From Chloroflexi bacterium AL-N1 (GTDB lineage: Bacteria > Chloroflexota > Chloroflexia > Chloroflexales > Roseiflexaceae): a DNA stretch of 64,000 bases. This document shows, piece after piece, positions 55,203 through 64,000 of the stretch (position 1 is its first letter; every line of letters begins with the position of its first letter). The notes beneath the pieces were generated by a model. The model saw only the letters and a list, made by a program, of their open reading frames with translations, ran no database searches and was not told where the DNA came from. The position numbers and the translations under genes are program-made. Location of the stretch: the NCBI GenBank assembly GCA_013122435.1, contig WYDT01000001.1, positions 186,001 through 250,000 of the forward strand, in the 5' to 3' direction.

Positions 55203-56330
55203 CTACAACATACCCCAAATCTTAACTGCAGTACCCAGGGCACTTTCAAACGTGTAATCACGACCCAAAAGTTGCAACTCTGCCGAGATAAGCTCGTCCT
55301 CGACCAACTTCTCGAAGCGCACCGCCCGATGCACGACCGGCTTATCGGCAATCTCCGCACGGGCTTCGGCACAATTTTCGGTAGCGCCACGTGCCACGTA
55401 GAACTTGGCATGACTACACTCAAGTGTGATCGAATCGGTTTGACCTGTCGTATCATCAGAGGGATCGACCGGATGTAGTGCAACAACCACTGTTCCCCTG
55501 TCACCACGTTGCATTTCAATGGCGATATGACCATTCGCATCAGTTTTGGCCACTGGCGACCAACCAAGCTTCGATGCCAGCCAACTCGCCAGGAGTACCG
55601 CCTGATGCATGTCGTTACGTTGCTGTGAGGTGGATGTGAACGCAACATTGACCCGGCTGATTTCTTGCAAATGCGACAAGGCGGCTGGTACATCAAAAAA
55701 TTGTGCAATGAGTTCGCGCACAGGAGTTAGTCGCCCCCATGCAAGATCGCTCACGGGCAAACTGCCACCACACGCCTCCGACAAACGTACCAAACCTTGA
55801 CCAGGATCAGCAAACGTTGCTGAATCGACGATCAGCCGATCCGCCAAACGATAGAGCTTGGTGTAGAGCAGATCATTGAACGGCTCACCACGTGGCCACC
55901 AGAACATGACCGGCAGGTCCGGTACCAGCAGTGGCAGCACCGTACCCGGCGCCAGTGTTACCGCACTACCACGGGCATCGATCGTAATCTGCTCACAGCA
56001 TACCTGTGGACGACCAGGCCCCGGCATCTGGCAGTGTGCCTGCACCCACGCATCAAGTAATGGTTCGTCTTGTGCTTTGGTATTCACGAGAATCGCGCGG
56101 TTGGGATGGCGCGTCATGAGACGTGCAACGATCTCCGTTGCCTGATCAGCCGTCTGATTATCGTGGACACCGATCACCAGGTTGAGCACACATACGCGTG
56201 TGACAGCACGTGTCTCATCGCCATTTGGGCCATTGGTTGTTTGTTTCCAGAGCGCATTCAGATCACGCTCGATAGCACGGACATCAATGCTGGTTGGTGT
56301 ACCAAGTAACGGTTGTGCATTATTGGTCAT
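55203..56330 (-). CDS. opcA: Glucose-6-phosphate dehydrogenase assembly protein OpcA
   Basis: 375 residues from ATG 56330 (MTNNAQPLLG), with AGAGAGG before it. OpcA-family proteins bind and activate or assemble G6PDH in cyanobacteria and actinobacteria. Seen: IERDLNALWKQTT near the N-terminus, VCVLNLVIGVH, PGRPQVCCEQITIDA, LVPDLPVMFWWPRGEPF and the conserved DSATFADPGQGLVRL. It lies 48 bases after zwf on the same strand, the usual zwf-opcA pair, so the family call is secure from sequence and context. Confidence 0.95.
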   Translation of the reverse strand: MTNNAQPLLGTPTSIDVRAIERDLNALWKQTTNGPNGDETRAVTRVCVLNLVIGVHDNQTADQATEIVARLMTRHPNRAILVNTKAQDEPLLDAWVQAHCQMPGPGRPQVCCEQITIDARGSAVTLAPGTVLPLLVPDLPVMFWWPRGEPFNDLLYTKLYRLADRLIVDSATFADPGQGLVRLSEACGGSLPVSDLAWGRLTPVRELIAQFFDVPAALSHLQEISRVNVAFTSTSQQRNDMHQAVLLASWLASKLGWSPVAKTDANGHIAIEMQRGDRGTVVVALHPVDPSDDTTGQTDSITLECSHAKFYVARGATENCAEARAEIADKPVVHRAVRFEKLVEDELISAELQLLGRDYTFESALGTAVKIWGML

Positions 56331-56378
56331 ATATGCCTCTCTATGATGCAGGGAGCGCATGGCACTCCACATGGTTTA

Positions 56379-57911
56379 TTACAATCTGCGCCACTTGCGT
56401 CCCGTACGTTCGATAAACTCATCGGCAGCCTGTGAACCCCATGTGCCTGCCTCATAGGTTGATAGTGCCTGGGCCGTCTCCCAACCCTGATGGATAGGGG
56501 TAATCAATGACCACGACGCCTCGACCTCATCGCTACGGGTAAAGAGCGTCGAGTCGCCCAGCATCGCATCGAGTTGCAGACGCTCATAGGCTTCCGGCGA
56601 CTCCACCCCAAACGAGGCATTGTAACGGAAATCCATCGTCACCGGGCGGATCTGGCTCACCTGACCAGGAACTTTAGATCCAAACTTGAGTGAAATACCC
56701 TCGTCAGGCTGCACTTTGATCGTCAGCACATTGGGTTCAATGTTGTTCTGTGGACCAGAGTCAAACAACATCAACGGCGCTGAGCGAAACTGGATCGCAA
56801 TCTCACTGACACGCTTGGGCATACGTTTCGCTGTACGCAGGAAGAATGGCACACCAGCCCAACGCCAGTTTTCAATAAAGAACTGGATTGCCACATACGA
56901 TTCTGTGCGCGAATCAACTGCCACACCAGCCTCTTCCAGATACCCCGGCACTGCCTGGCCATTGACAGTCCCACCAGCATACTGACTACGTACGGTATAG
57001 CGATCAACCTCTGCGGGAGCAATCGGGCGAATGGCACGCAAAGCCTTCACTTTCTCATCACGCACCGCATCAGCATCATAGCCGACGGGAGGCTCCATCG
57101 CCGTGAGCGTCAGCAACTGCATCAGGTGGTTCTGCACCATGTCACGCATCGCACCGGCGCGCTCGTAGTAGTTGCCCCGCCCCTCGACACCGATGTTCTC
57201 TGCCACAGTAATCTGCACATGGTCAACATAGCGGCGATTCCAGATTGGCTCAAAGATTCCGTTGGCAAAGCGAAACACCATTATATTCTGCACTGTCTCC
57301 TTACCAAGATAGTGATCAATACGATAGACCTGCGACTCATCAAAGACCTTATGAATCTCCGCGTTAAGGGCCTGCGCGCTGGCGAGGTCACGACCAAAGG
57401 GCTTCTCGATAATAATGCGAGTCCATCCACCGTTGGGCGATCTGTTGAGACCCGCCGCGCCCAACTGTTGAATGATATCAACATAGGCACCCGGTGGTGT
57501 CGAAAGGTAAAGCAAACGATTGCCACCTGTGCCACGCTGCTCATCGATTTCATTCAAACGCCTGGCCAACTCCTGATACCCCGCCGGATCATCGAATGAG
57601 GAACGATTGAAGAAAATCCCCTCGGCAAAACTCTCCCAGAGCGAATCCTGGACACCACTGCGCGAATATTGCTCCATCTCTTTACGCAATGACTCACGAA
57701 AATACGCATCGTCCCAATCACGACGAGCAAAGCCCACAATGCTAAATCCCGGCGGCAAGAGTCTTTCACGCTGCAAGTTGTAGAGGGCTGGCACCAGCTT
57801 GCGATGGGTCAGATCCCCCGTTGACCCAAAGATCACGACAGTACATGGTTCAGGCGTACGCTGCATCCGCAAACCAGTGCGGAGCGGATTAGTTGCTGTG
57901 GTGGCTTCCAT
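56379..57911 (-). CDS. zwf: Glucose-6-phosphate 1-dehydrogenase
   Basis: 510 residues from ATG 57911 (MEATTATNPLRTGLR); an upstream in-frame start would add an unlikely Cys/Phe-rich stretch. It oxidises glucose 6-phosphate to 6-phosphogluconolactone with NADP. Marks: the dinucleotide fold VVIFGSTGDLTHRKLVPAL, IIIEKPFGRDLASA, and the active-site signature RIDHYLGKETVQNI with catalytic His. Length is normal. It is followed by opcA, completing the entry step of the oxidative pentose phosphate pathway. It diverges from ridA across a 288-base gap. Confidence 0.97.
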   Translation of the reverse strand: MEATTATNPLRTGLRMQRTPEPCTVVIFGSTGDLTHRKLVPALYNLQRERLLPPGFSIVGFARRDWDDAYFRESLRKEMEQYSRSGVQDSLWESFAEGIFFNRSSFDDPAGYQELARRLNEIDEQRGTGGNRLLYLSTPPGAYVDIIQQLGAAGLNRSPNGGWTRIIIEKPFGRDLASAQALNAEIHKVFDESQVYRIDHYLGKETVQNIMVFRFANGIFEPIWNRRYVDHVQITVAENIGVEGRGNYYERAGAMRDMVQNHLMQLLTLTAMEPPVGYDADAVRDEKVKALRAIRPIAPAEVDRYTVRSQYAGGTVNGQAVPGYLEEAGVAVDSRTESYVAIQFFIENWRWAGVPFFLRTAKRMPKRVSEIAIQFRSAPLMLFDSGPQNNIEPNVLTIKVQPDEGISLKFGSKVPGQVSQIRPVTMDFRYNASFGVESPEAYERLQLDAMLGDSTLFTRSDEVEASWSLITPIHQGWETAQALSTYEAGTWGSQAADEFIERTGRKWRRL

Positions 57912-58199
57912 AAAAAAACAATACTCCCGAAAAACTACGGTTTTATACGAATTACAATCACAAAAGCAATTGAAACACAAAATACACATCTATCAAAAAC
58001 AAACTGACAATATTTATTATAAGCACTTTCGCATCAACTCGAAAGTAAGGCATCACACACTTGAGCACATTGATCCGTCAATACACCACCATACTGCCAC
58101 ATTCAGATCGACAAAGCGACTCAAAGCATTCTCTTACTTTTGAGCTTCGTATACAATGTGAGGGCGATCATTTTTGGAGAAAAGAAATACTGATGACAA

Positions 58200-58598
58200 A
58201 TGACCGATAGACAGCTTATTTCAAGTGGTGCGCCGTGGGAACGTATCGTCGGATACTCGCGGGCGGTGCGGGTAGGGCCACAGGTGCATGTGGCTGGTAC
58301 CACCGCGGTTGGCGCGGATGGCCAGATCGTAGGAGTTGGCGATGCTTACGCTCAGACCATGCACATTCTTAGCATCATCAAAGCAGCCTTACACGAAGCC
58401 GATGCCGATCTCACCGATGTGGTGCGAACACGCATGTACGTCATCAACATCGACGACTGGGAAGCGATTGGGCGCGCCCATGGGGAATTCTTCCGGGACA
58501 TACGGCCCGCAGCGACCATGGTAGAAGTGCGGCGACTCATGCAACCAGACATGCTCCTCGAAATCGAGGTGGATGCGGTGGTAGCAGATAAGGGTTAG
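58200..58598 (+). CDS. RidA/YjgF-family reactive intermediate deaminase
   Basis: 132 residues. RidA proteins hydrolyse reactive enamines/imines such as 2-aminoacrylate released by pyridoxal phosphate enzymes. Marks: [17 protein letters not shown], the conserved Arg in [15 protein letters not shown], and the C-terminal [14 protein letters not shown] with Glu. It starts at ATG 58200. It precedes tRNA-Gly and appears to be a single-gene unit. Subfamily (true RidA or Rid2-7) is not decided here. Confidence 0.92.
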   Translation: MTDRQLISSGAPWERIVGYSRAVRVGPQVHVAGTTAVGADGQIVGVGDAYAQTMHILSIIKAALHEADADLTDVVRTRMYVINIDDWEAIGRAHGEFFRDIRPAATMVEVRRLMQPDMLLEIEVDAVVADKG

Positions 58599-58624
58599 GG
58601 GTTAAGGGTTATCACGTCCCCGCA

Positions 58625-58647
58625 GGTGCAGGGCTTGCCCCTGCACC
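58625..58647. other. Perfect GC-rich hairpin after ridA
   Basis: GGTGCAGGG-CTTGC-CCCTGCACC, 9 base pairs with a 5-base loop, no T-run. It could be a terminator stem or a dispersed palindromic unit. Confidence 0.55.
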
Positions 58648-58709
58648 GATTCATCGATCCCCCTCTGCACCTCTGTTCCTCTGCGTCACTGCGTTAACGA
58701 TTACACCGT

Positions 58710-58738
58710 TTGCGTTCCTTGAAGAGCCATGCTATAAT
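58710..58738 (+). promoter_or_regulatory. Promoter of tRNA-Gly
   Basis: TTGCGT (58710-58715), 17-base spacer, TATAAT (58733-58738), 21 bases before the mature tRNA 5' end. Confidence 0.7.
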
Positions 58739-58759
58739 ATGGTTAACAGGTTAACACAA

Positions 58760-58835
58760 GCGGGAGTGGCTCAGTTGGTAGAGCGACACCTTGCCAAGGT
58801 GTAGGTCGCGGGTTCGAACCCCGTCTCCCGCTCCA
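58760..58835 (+). tRNA. tRNA-Gly (anticodon GCC), CCA encoded
   Basis: Acceptor stem GCGGGAG / CTCCCGC, D-arm TGGCTCAGTTGGTAGAGCG, anticodon stem-loop CACCTTGCCAAGGTG with GCC, T-arm GCGGGTTCGAACCCCGT, discriminator T and encoded CCA (58833-58835). Reads GGC/GGU codons. Integrase-type genes lie directly downstream, facing it. Confidence 0.97.
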
Positions 58836-59139
58836 GTACCAACAATTTCATGAAGCCCATAACGAGGCCAGATGCATACGGTGTCCAAACCAGGAATGCA
58901 CTGGCAGACCAACGGGCCAAACACAAAAACCAGGTATCCGCTTGCGGAGCCTGATTTTTACGTTGGCTATCGAACAATTCTACCGAGTCACGGTAGATCC
59001 GTACCCGCTCATTAGGATACGGGGTCACACGATATCCTGTGAGTAACCCTTGTGTCCACAGTCGCAGCATGGTTGGCTTTGAAATACCAAGATACGCGGC
59101 AGCTTCTTGTGCAGACATTGTTGGGCGGTCTTCCGGCAC
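58771..59139 (-). CDS. Excisionase-like HTH protein, reading into the tRNA gene
   Basis: 122 residues from GTG 59139 (VPEDRPTMSAQEAAAYLG), with AGGAGGGG 4-5 bases upstream. The N-terminal 60 residues are a MerR/excisionase-type helix-turn-helix: AQEAAAYLGISKPTMLRLWT, then a wing with ERVRIYRDSVELFD. The C-terminal part is not a recognisable domain, and the frame continues antisense through the tRNA-Gly gene (LERETGFEPATYTLA is encoded by the tRNA complement) before stopping at 58771. The original 3' end was therefore probably lost or replaced at the attachment site. It accompanies the broken integrase at 59279-60747. Confidence 0.7.
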   Translation of the reverse strand: MPEDRPTMSAQEAAAYLGISKPTMLRLWTQGLLTGYRVTPYPNERVRIYRDSVELFDSQRKNQAPQADTWFLCLARWSASAFLVWTPYASGLVMGFMKLLVLERETGFEPATYTLARCRSTN

Positions 59140-59278
59140 AATCCCCTCCTTTCTGCGTGATATAGATGTGCTAATTTTAACGCATTTAATAAAAACGTCA
59201 ACCTCATATGCACGACAACGCACGTGCGCGGGGCTGGTGGGACGACTGAAAGCGTCCCACCAGCCCCGCGCCACACCT

Positions 59279-60747
59279 CTACTGCTGCTTATTCTGCATC
59301 GATACCAGCGCTAAGAAGACCCGCCAGAGCATTGCCGGTTCCAATGGTTCCTGATGGAATTCCGTTGTTGTAGTGGAATCAGTCAGCGGAATCCTTCCAG
59401 ACGAGCCATTCTGGGTCTGTCCATTTGATGGTATATGTTCCCACTGCTGTGGAAGCTTATGAATTAAGTCATGGAGTCTTTTGTCAGACAGGTCAAGATA
59501 TGTCTGGGTGGTTCGCACACTCTCATGCCCCAACAGTTTTCGGAGGATTTCAAGATTGGCATCCTGTTCATCCAGGGCTGTTGCACACGTGTGCCGCAAC
59601 TGGCGCGCCGTACACGCGATGTTAAGACGTGTCTTGACGAAACGACGGAACATCTCTGATATCCCTTCATCTGTTAGCGCCAGACCACCCCCGCGCCGCG
59701 AGGGAAACACCGGTCCACTGGTTGCTCCGCGTCGCCAGGCCAGCAACTCATAGCGTAGATAGCTATGGATAGGAACATAGGCTTCTTTGTTGCCCTTGCG
59801 CCAGACCCGCAGCCAATTCTCGTCAAGATCCACATCTTCCCCAAGTCATCCCCGCACATTCGGCCAGAGGAACACCGGTAAAGAGCAGGGTGAGAATGAT
59901 AACGCGATTACGATACCACTCTTCACGGTCGTCATCATCAAGGTCCACCGGGGATTGTTGAGTTTCTGTAACAACTCTTGGAGCACGTGTGCCTGCAATC
60001 GTCGGGGCTGGCGACGGTCACGTTTGGGTGGGTCAAGATAGATTGGGGAGACATTGACAAACCCCTCCCGTGCCGCCCAGCGATAAAAACTCCGCAGGCA
60101 GGTGGTCATTAAGGCCACGGTTGTCGGGCTCCGCTGGTTCGTGTACCGCTCATTTTCGCGGGTACTCATACGACTTTTACGATACTGCCGCAAAAAGTGC
60201 GCCAGATCGCGCAACTCAACCTCTGTCCAACGTTTGTGCTGGACTATCAGGTAGTTGGCCCACTGGCCAAGTAGGTAACCATAGTTTTTGACAGTTTCTT
60301 CGCTCCGCCCCTGTGCCAGAAGATGGTCACCAAAGTCATCAATAGCCTGTAACAGTCCTCCATCGGTCTTACTGGCCTCGCTATGTTTGTTTCCTTTCCG
60401 ACCCTGCTGTGTCCCGTGAAGTGGCACTGGTGCCTGTGGAATCCACTTGCAATAGACCGCACGCTGGTAGAATTTGGTCAGAAAGATACGATAGTTGCGT
60501 GCGTAGGTAACACTATGGGTACTGGCAAATGCTGCCAGATGCTCCTGGAACGCGGTGGTTGAGACCGTTTTCCAATGCATGGTATGGTGGTATGTTGTAC
60601 GAGCCAGCGCCCATAGTGAGAGCGCACCTGCGCGTGGTTTTTCCGCGTTTTCTCGCTTCTACCATCTGCGGCGAGTGCACGAAGATAGCGTTCGACACAA
60701 TGGAACCGTGGTACTACACTTGAACACGCGTCCCCTTTTTTGGACAT
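59279..60747 (-). pseudogene. Tyrosine recombinase/integrase, multiply frameshifted
   Basis: Traceable in three frames from about 60747 to 59279. The first core-binding segment is VERYLRALAADGRSEKTRKN. A frameshift near 60585 leads to a second part with another SAM-like domain (DHLLAQGRSEETVKNYGYLL). A further frameshift near 59850 leads to the catalytic end. That end shows the active-site Lys region RVWRKGNKEAYVPI, ARQLRHTCATALDE (Arg kept; the preceding His of HxLRH is Arg), LGHESVRTTQTYLDLS with His and Tyr. The first catalytic Arg is lost: GVPLAECAGMTW has Pro where GxRxxE is expected. It lies beside a tRNA gene, the usual position of an integrase. Clearly inactive. Confidence 0.87.
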
Positions 60748-60821
60748 TACAAAGCCAGGCTACTCTCATCAGGACAGTAGCTGATGGTCTCTCCACGCTG
60801 GACTTGACGAGGAGGTATGAC

Positions 60822-61007
60822 ATGGAATACACTGGAGTTGCCACACTTGATTGGTATTCTGCCAATACCCACCGCGCCCAGCGCGGCCTTTTCCATGTTC
60901 CTCAGCAGGATGTTTTACTTATCTCACTGTCTGACACGAAATACACTGCATGGATTAACATATATCGTCTTGCTCCTCCTGTAATGAACGATGTTATGCT
61001 GCTTTGA
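60822..61007 (+). CDS. Small ORF with strong ribosome site, unknown
   Basis: 61 codons from ATG 60822 with GAGGAGG 6 bases upstream. The product (MEYTGVATLDWYSANTHRAQ...) has no recognisable domain. It starts close to the end of the decayed integrated element. The good Shine-Dalgarno is the only support. The rest of 61008-61466 shows no gene I can support. Confidence 0.35.
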   Translation: MEYTGVATLDWYSANTHRAQRGLFHVPQQDVLLISLSDTKYTAWINIYRLAPPVMNDVMLL

Positions 61008-61466
61008 TACATTGATAACCAGCGAACCCTCTCCCCGCACAATCCATCCTGTGAAGCCATATACACCTCAGTATTAGACTACAAACCTTGTGTTATTGAA
61101 ACTTGGTTCGTGCGCCAAAACTGTGTAAAGTTGCTTAAGGATCTCTTGCACGTCTCAATTATTTATTTCCTCTCCAGAAGTCCGTCACTTGATACATGAC
61201 CATGACCCGTTGGGGGACTTTTAACCATCGTTTTGAGAGCGCCCTCTGCGGTAAGGGTTTGGGAGGAGGGTTAAGAAAGCACAGAGCGTAGAATAACACG
61301 AGTTAAGGGGTAGGTCGTTCCACTTAGTCGCTCTGTCTCGTTTCTTTCTTTCCACCTTTACATCTCTGCACCTTTGTTCATCTGTGTTAAAACAGTAAAT
61401 GGCCAGGACGGGCAAGCCGTCCACCGACGGTTGTTTGGTGTGCCTTTGCTGAATAGATATACGTGA

Positions 61467-63998
61467 TTAATCACCAGCAGCACGATTTTTCAGATAGTCG
61501 ATTAACACCTGGACCTGTACCGCACGCTGTTGGTCCTGAGATTGTACCAGTGTGAGCAGAACCTCGGCTTCAGACGCCGCCCTTTGGTACTGTTGTGTAT
61601 CACTTAACACAAGTGTATAGTTCTGTCTTGCTTGAGCATTGTTTGGCTCTAATTCAACCTGACTGGCATAGGCGGCTTCAGCACCTGGTAAGTCTCCTAT
61701 AAGAAAGGCCAGACGACCAATGATCGCATACAGTGGAGCGGGATTCTCGGTTTCATCCGCTACAGTAGCTTCATACCCTTCAAGTAGACGTTGGAGTTGC
61801 TCTGGCTCAGACTGCATGCTGGTTGCAATAAGTTCAATCTGGTTACTGAGCGCCTGCGGATTTTCTTTTAAGAGCACAAGATAGCGATCTGTGGCTTCAG
61901 TGTAGTTACCCTGCAATCGCAACACATCAGCGAGGAGCAGCTCAGTCTCGCTGTAGAGAGGATCGAGGCGTTTAGCTTCAGACAAGAGCGCATTTGCTTG
62001 CTCATAATATTCCTGAACAACCGTTTGATCTGGCTGCTCCCGGTTTACTTCAGCCAATAACACATAGGTACGGGCGTATTCGTTCATGATAACCACATCG
62101 TTTGGTGCGGCTTCGTTCGCCCGTTCGTACCACTCAAGTGCTTGTTGGAGTTGTGCTGGATCTTGTGTCAGTCGTGAATACCAGAATGAGTAGAGCCGCC
62201 CCAGGTTGGCCGAATGGTCTTTATTACGAGGATTAATCTCATAGGCGCGCAGGAGGACCGCTTCGGCATAACTCATTAACTCTTGTAAGGGCATTTCTAA
62301 GACAAATTGTTGTATCGATTGATCGTTTGGTTGTCGCAATAACGTTTCCACACGGGCATCATCAACTGTTTCGCCAAATTCTGTTCCATCCATCTGACGA
62401 CGGATATCGACCAGACTCATCAGGTTACGTCCCAGGCTGAGATAGTAAAAATCTTGTTCTGGTTCCAGGTTGATAGCATCGACAAAAAACGTTAATCCTT
62501 CAAGGTGGCGTTGAAGATTAGCTTGTGCGCTTTCTGTATAGATCTTACCCTGTTGAAAACGCATATCAGCAAAGACATTACTGACATTGATACTCCACAC
62601 AAAGGCAAACGCAATGACCGCAATGATAGTGTAGAGCAGTCCGCCAAGCAGTCCACTCGACCCGGTCGCACGGCGCCGTGATGAGCCCGTGCGCCGTGAA
62701 CCATGACCTGCTGCTGTTTGTCGACGACTTCCGCGACCTTTTGTTGCCTTTTGCCCTTTACGTTCTACGGGTTCGGGAGATTCGCTCGCAGCTTCGGTCA
62801 GATCTGGTTCCTGACCATCAAGTGAGTACTGGCCTGCCAAAGAACCAGACACCACTAGAACAGCCATGGCGATCCAGAGCAGCATTAATGTGGCGACAAT
62901 CGGTATACCGGTCAACCCTTCGACACTATGGGCAACAACAATACTTATACAAGCTATAAAGAGGACTTGCATACGCCATTCGGTTACCCGTTGGAGAAGT
63001 CGCCAGGCGAGGGCAAAGAAGCTGAGAATAACAAAGAGATAGCTGATCAAACCGAATAAGCCTTTGGTCACTAATTCATCTAAATAGGCTTGATGTGACC
63101 GATCTGGTGAGGCACCACGCGCCTCAACATTGGCGAGCGATGGGGGATAGAACGGGTTGTAGGCAACAAACATACTTTCTGGACCCCATCCCACCAGAGC
63201 ACGAACAGGGTTAGATGTAATCAATCCTACGGCGCCATTGGTAATCTCGTCGCCAAACCAAATCTTCATGCGCACATCACCGGTGGTGCCTGGACTCGTA
63301 TCCAGAAGGCGACCCATTCGCCCAATGTAGGGAACTTCACGTAACTCAACGAAGACGGGTGCATTGGAAAAATTGAAGATAACAATAAAAGCACCCATCG
63401 CAATAGTGAGTGCAATTTCGCCAATGAGAAGATTGCGCCAGAGTGTCGCGCGGGGCAGTCCTTCGGTGCGCGCGCGCTGCCATGCCTTCCATAATAGTAG
63501 GGTAAAGAAGACAAACAAGCCCGCTCCCGCACCAATCCAGGGGCCACGACTTTGTGTGTAGAAGGTCACGACCAACAGCAAGAGTGTGATGATGAGCATG
63601 CCAATGCTTTGGAGCCGCATAAATAATGCGGTTTGCGGACTCGAACGACGAGGGAGTACGAACATGAGCGTATAGCTCACAATAATTGATATGATGCCAC
63701 CAATCATCCATATAGGCCATTCTGTGCCGCCACGTTCTCCATATGGCCGTACTTCCTGACCGCCAGTGGACTGGCCAGAAGAAAAGAATAATCCCAACAT
63801 GAGGACGTATGTAATTGCCACGATACCAGGAAGCAGCATTGAGATGTTGATACGGTCAGCGCTATGGGGGCGTAATGTAGGGACAAGATAGAGGAGAAAT
63901 GCAACAACTAGTGAGCCAGGATAGACCCACCAATACCGCAGATCGTTGGTACGAACAACCGCAACAAACTGGATAGCGGCAAACACAATCGCAAGACT
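61467..63998 (-). CDS. O-antigen ligase-like (Wzy_C) membrane protein with TPR domain (5' end outside window)
   Basis: At least 843 residues; the frame is open through the window end (SLAIVFAAIQF precedes the GTG at 63986), so the true start is not seen. The N-terminal part has about ten membrane helices with a large loop holding QSRGPWIGAGAGLFVFFTLL, GWGPESMFVAYNPFYPPSLA and RSHQAYLDELVTKGLFGLIS, the Wzy_C/O-antigen ligase pattern with a conserved His. A basic linker (about 400-440) and another helix follow. The C-terminal 380 residues are TPRs (ALEWYERANEAAPNDVVIMN, ANALLSEAKRLDPLYSETEL). The fusion is common in Chloroflexota. Role: polymerising or ligating a surface polysaccharide, by family. 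Confidence 0.88.
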   Translation of the reverse strand, partial: SLAIVFAAIQFVAVVRTNDLRYWWVYPGSLVVAFLLYLVPTLRPHSADRINISMLLPGIVAITYVLMLGLFFSSGQSTGGQEVRPYGERGGTEWPIWMIGGIISIIVSYTLMFVLPRRSSPQTALFMRLQSIGMLIITLLLLVVTFYTQSRGPWIGAGAGLFVFFTLLLWKAWQRARTEGLPRATLWRNLLIGEIALTIAMGAFIVIFNFSNAPVFVELREVPYIGRMGRLLDTSPGTTGDVRMKIWFGDEITNGAVGLITSNPVRALVGWGPESMFVAYNPFYPPSLANVEARGASPDRSHQAYLDELVTKGLFGLISYLFVILSFFALAWRLLQRVTEWRMQVLFIACISIVVAHSVEGLTGIPIVATLMLLWIAMAVLVVSGSLAGQYSLDGQEPDLTEAASESPEPVERKGQKATKGRGSRRQTAAGHGSRRTGSSRRRATGSSGLLGGLLYTIIAVIAFAFVWSINVSNVFADMRFQQGKIYTESAQANLQRHLEGLTFFVDAINLEPEQDFYYLSLGRNLMSLVDIRRQMDGTEFGETVDDARVETLLRQPNDQSIQQFVLEMPLQELMSYAEAVLLRAYEINPRNKDHSANLGRLYSFWYSRLTQDPAQLQQALEWYERANEAAPNDVVIMNEYARTYVLLAEVNREQPDQTVVQEYYEQANALLSEAKRLDPLYSETELLLADVLRLQGNYTEATDRYLVLLKENPQALSNQIELIATSMQSEPEQLQRLLEGYEATVADETENPAPLYAIIGRLAFLIGDLPGAEAAYASQVELEPNNAQARQNYTLVLSDTQQYQRAASEAEVLLTLVQSQDQQRAVQVQVLIDYLKNRAAGD

Positions 63999-64000
63999 CC

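Noticed and set aside
58771..58835. Protein segment ERETGFEPATYTLA as a real C-terminus
   Set aside because: It is the antisense translation of the tRNA gene, a well-known source of false protein matches.
60555..61007. 150-codon plus-strand frame overlapping the integrase
   Set aside because: The first half is antisense to the integrase N-terminus; only the last 61 codons, with a ribosome site at 60809, are kept as a weak candidate.
58836..61466. Second copy of the tRNA-Gly 3' end as an attachment repeat
   Set aside because: I looked for GGTTCGAACCCCG-like sequence through the rest of the window downstream of the tRNA and did not find one.

Overview
The window is chromosomal DNA, about 50% G+C, most likely from a Chloroflexota bacterium (class Chloroflexia, Herpetosiphon/Chloroflexus relatives). 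The assignment is an inference from content: GAF/PAS histidine kinases, secreted proteins with Pro/Thr-rich linkers, an endonuclease-type MutL, ADP-forming acyl-CoA synthetase next to a DRTGG-domain protein, zwf-opcA, a Flp-type pilin, DUF2723 membrane proteins and secreted proteins ending in a short Tyr/Phe-Leu-Pro-Leu tail. No rRNA or complete ribosomal operon is present to confirm it.

Layout. 1-5.7 kb: two histidine kinases (the first cut by the window edge) and an overlapping membrane-anchored Pro/Thr-rich protein. 5.9-11.35 kb: a nested mobile element. A decayed IS630-family element was split by a 4.5 kb Tn3-family transposon. The 39-bp Tn3 terminal repeats and a perfect 5-bp target duplication (TAGTA) are still visible, and removing the transposon restores the IS630 reading frame. 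11.4-21.2 kb, minus strand: a large secreted subtilase, then a housekeeping cluster running coaBC, HEAT/SH3 membrane protein, mltG, aroE, prepilin peptidase. 21.5-30.1 kb, plus strand: a membrane-anchored pseudokinase with an SH3 domain, a PfkB sugar kinase with a BtpA/SgcQ protein, a 23-bp-period repeat array, a GH2 glycosidase, a DPM1-like glycosyltransferase and a NarL/DegS-type histidine kinase. 30.2-31.4 kb: GC-rich palindromes, a 77-bp tandem repeat, and a 58-residue Flp pilin gene with promoter and terminator. 31.4-37.9 kb: mutL and a PP2C phosphatase (minus), then a plus-strand group with a GAAC-N4-GTTC double palindrome in its promoter (membrane protein, PD-(D/E)XK nuclease-like protein, DUF2723 protein).

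38.1-41.6 kb: a STAND-type HTH/NB-ARC/TPR regulator followed by a small secreted protein made of three 41-residue Cys-pair repeats. 41.7-45.4 kb: a patch of gene decay (frameshifted glycosyltransferase, collapsed azlCD remnant, frameshifted AraC regulator). 45.6-50.1 kb: ADP-forming acyl-CoA synthetase, DRTGG protein and enolase, a carbon/energy group. 50.3-55.2 kb: two tandem paralogous secreted proteins, duplicated together with their promoters. 55.2-57.9 kb: zwf-opcA, the entry to the oxidative pentose phosphate pathway. 58.2-60.8 kb: ridA, tRNA-Gly(GCC) and the decayed excisionase/integrase end of an integrated element. 61.5-64 kb: an O-antigen-ligase-like membrane protein with TPRs, cut by the window edge.

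The prepilin peptidase (15.3 kb) and Flp pilin (31.2 kb) probably act in the same pilus pathway. The candidates most worth following up are the small Cys-pair repeat protein beside the STAND regulator, the shared C-terminal Tyr/Phe-Leu-Pro tail on three secreted proteins, the putatively LexA-controlled operon with a PD-(D/E)XK protein, and the pseudokinase.
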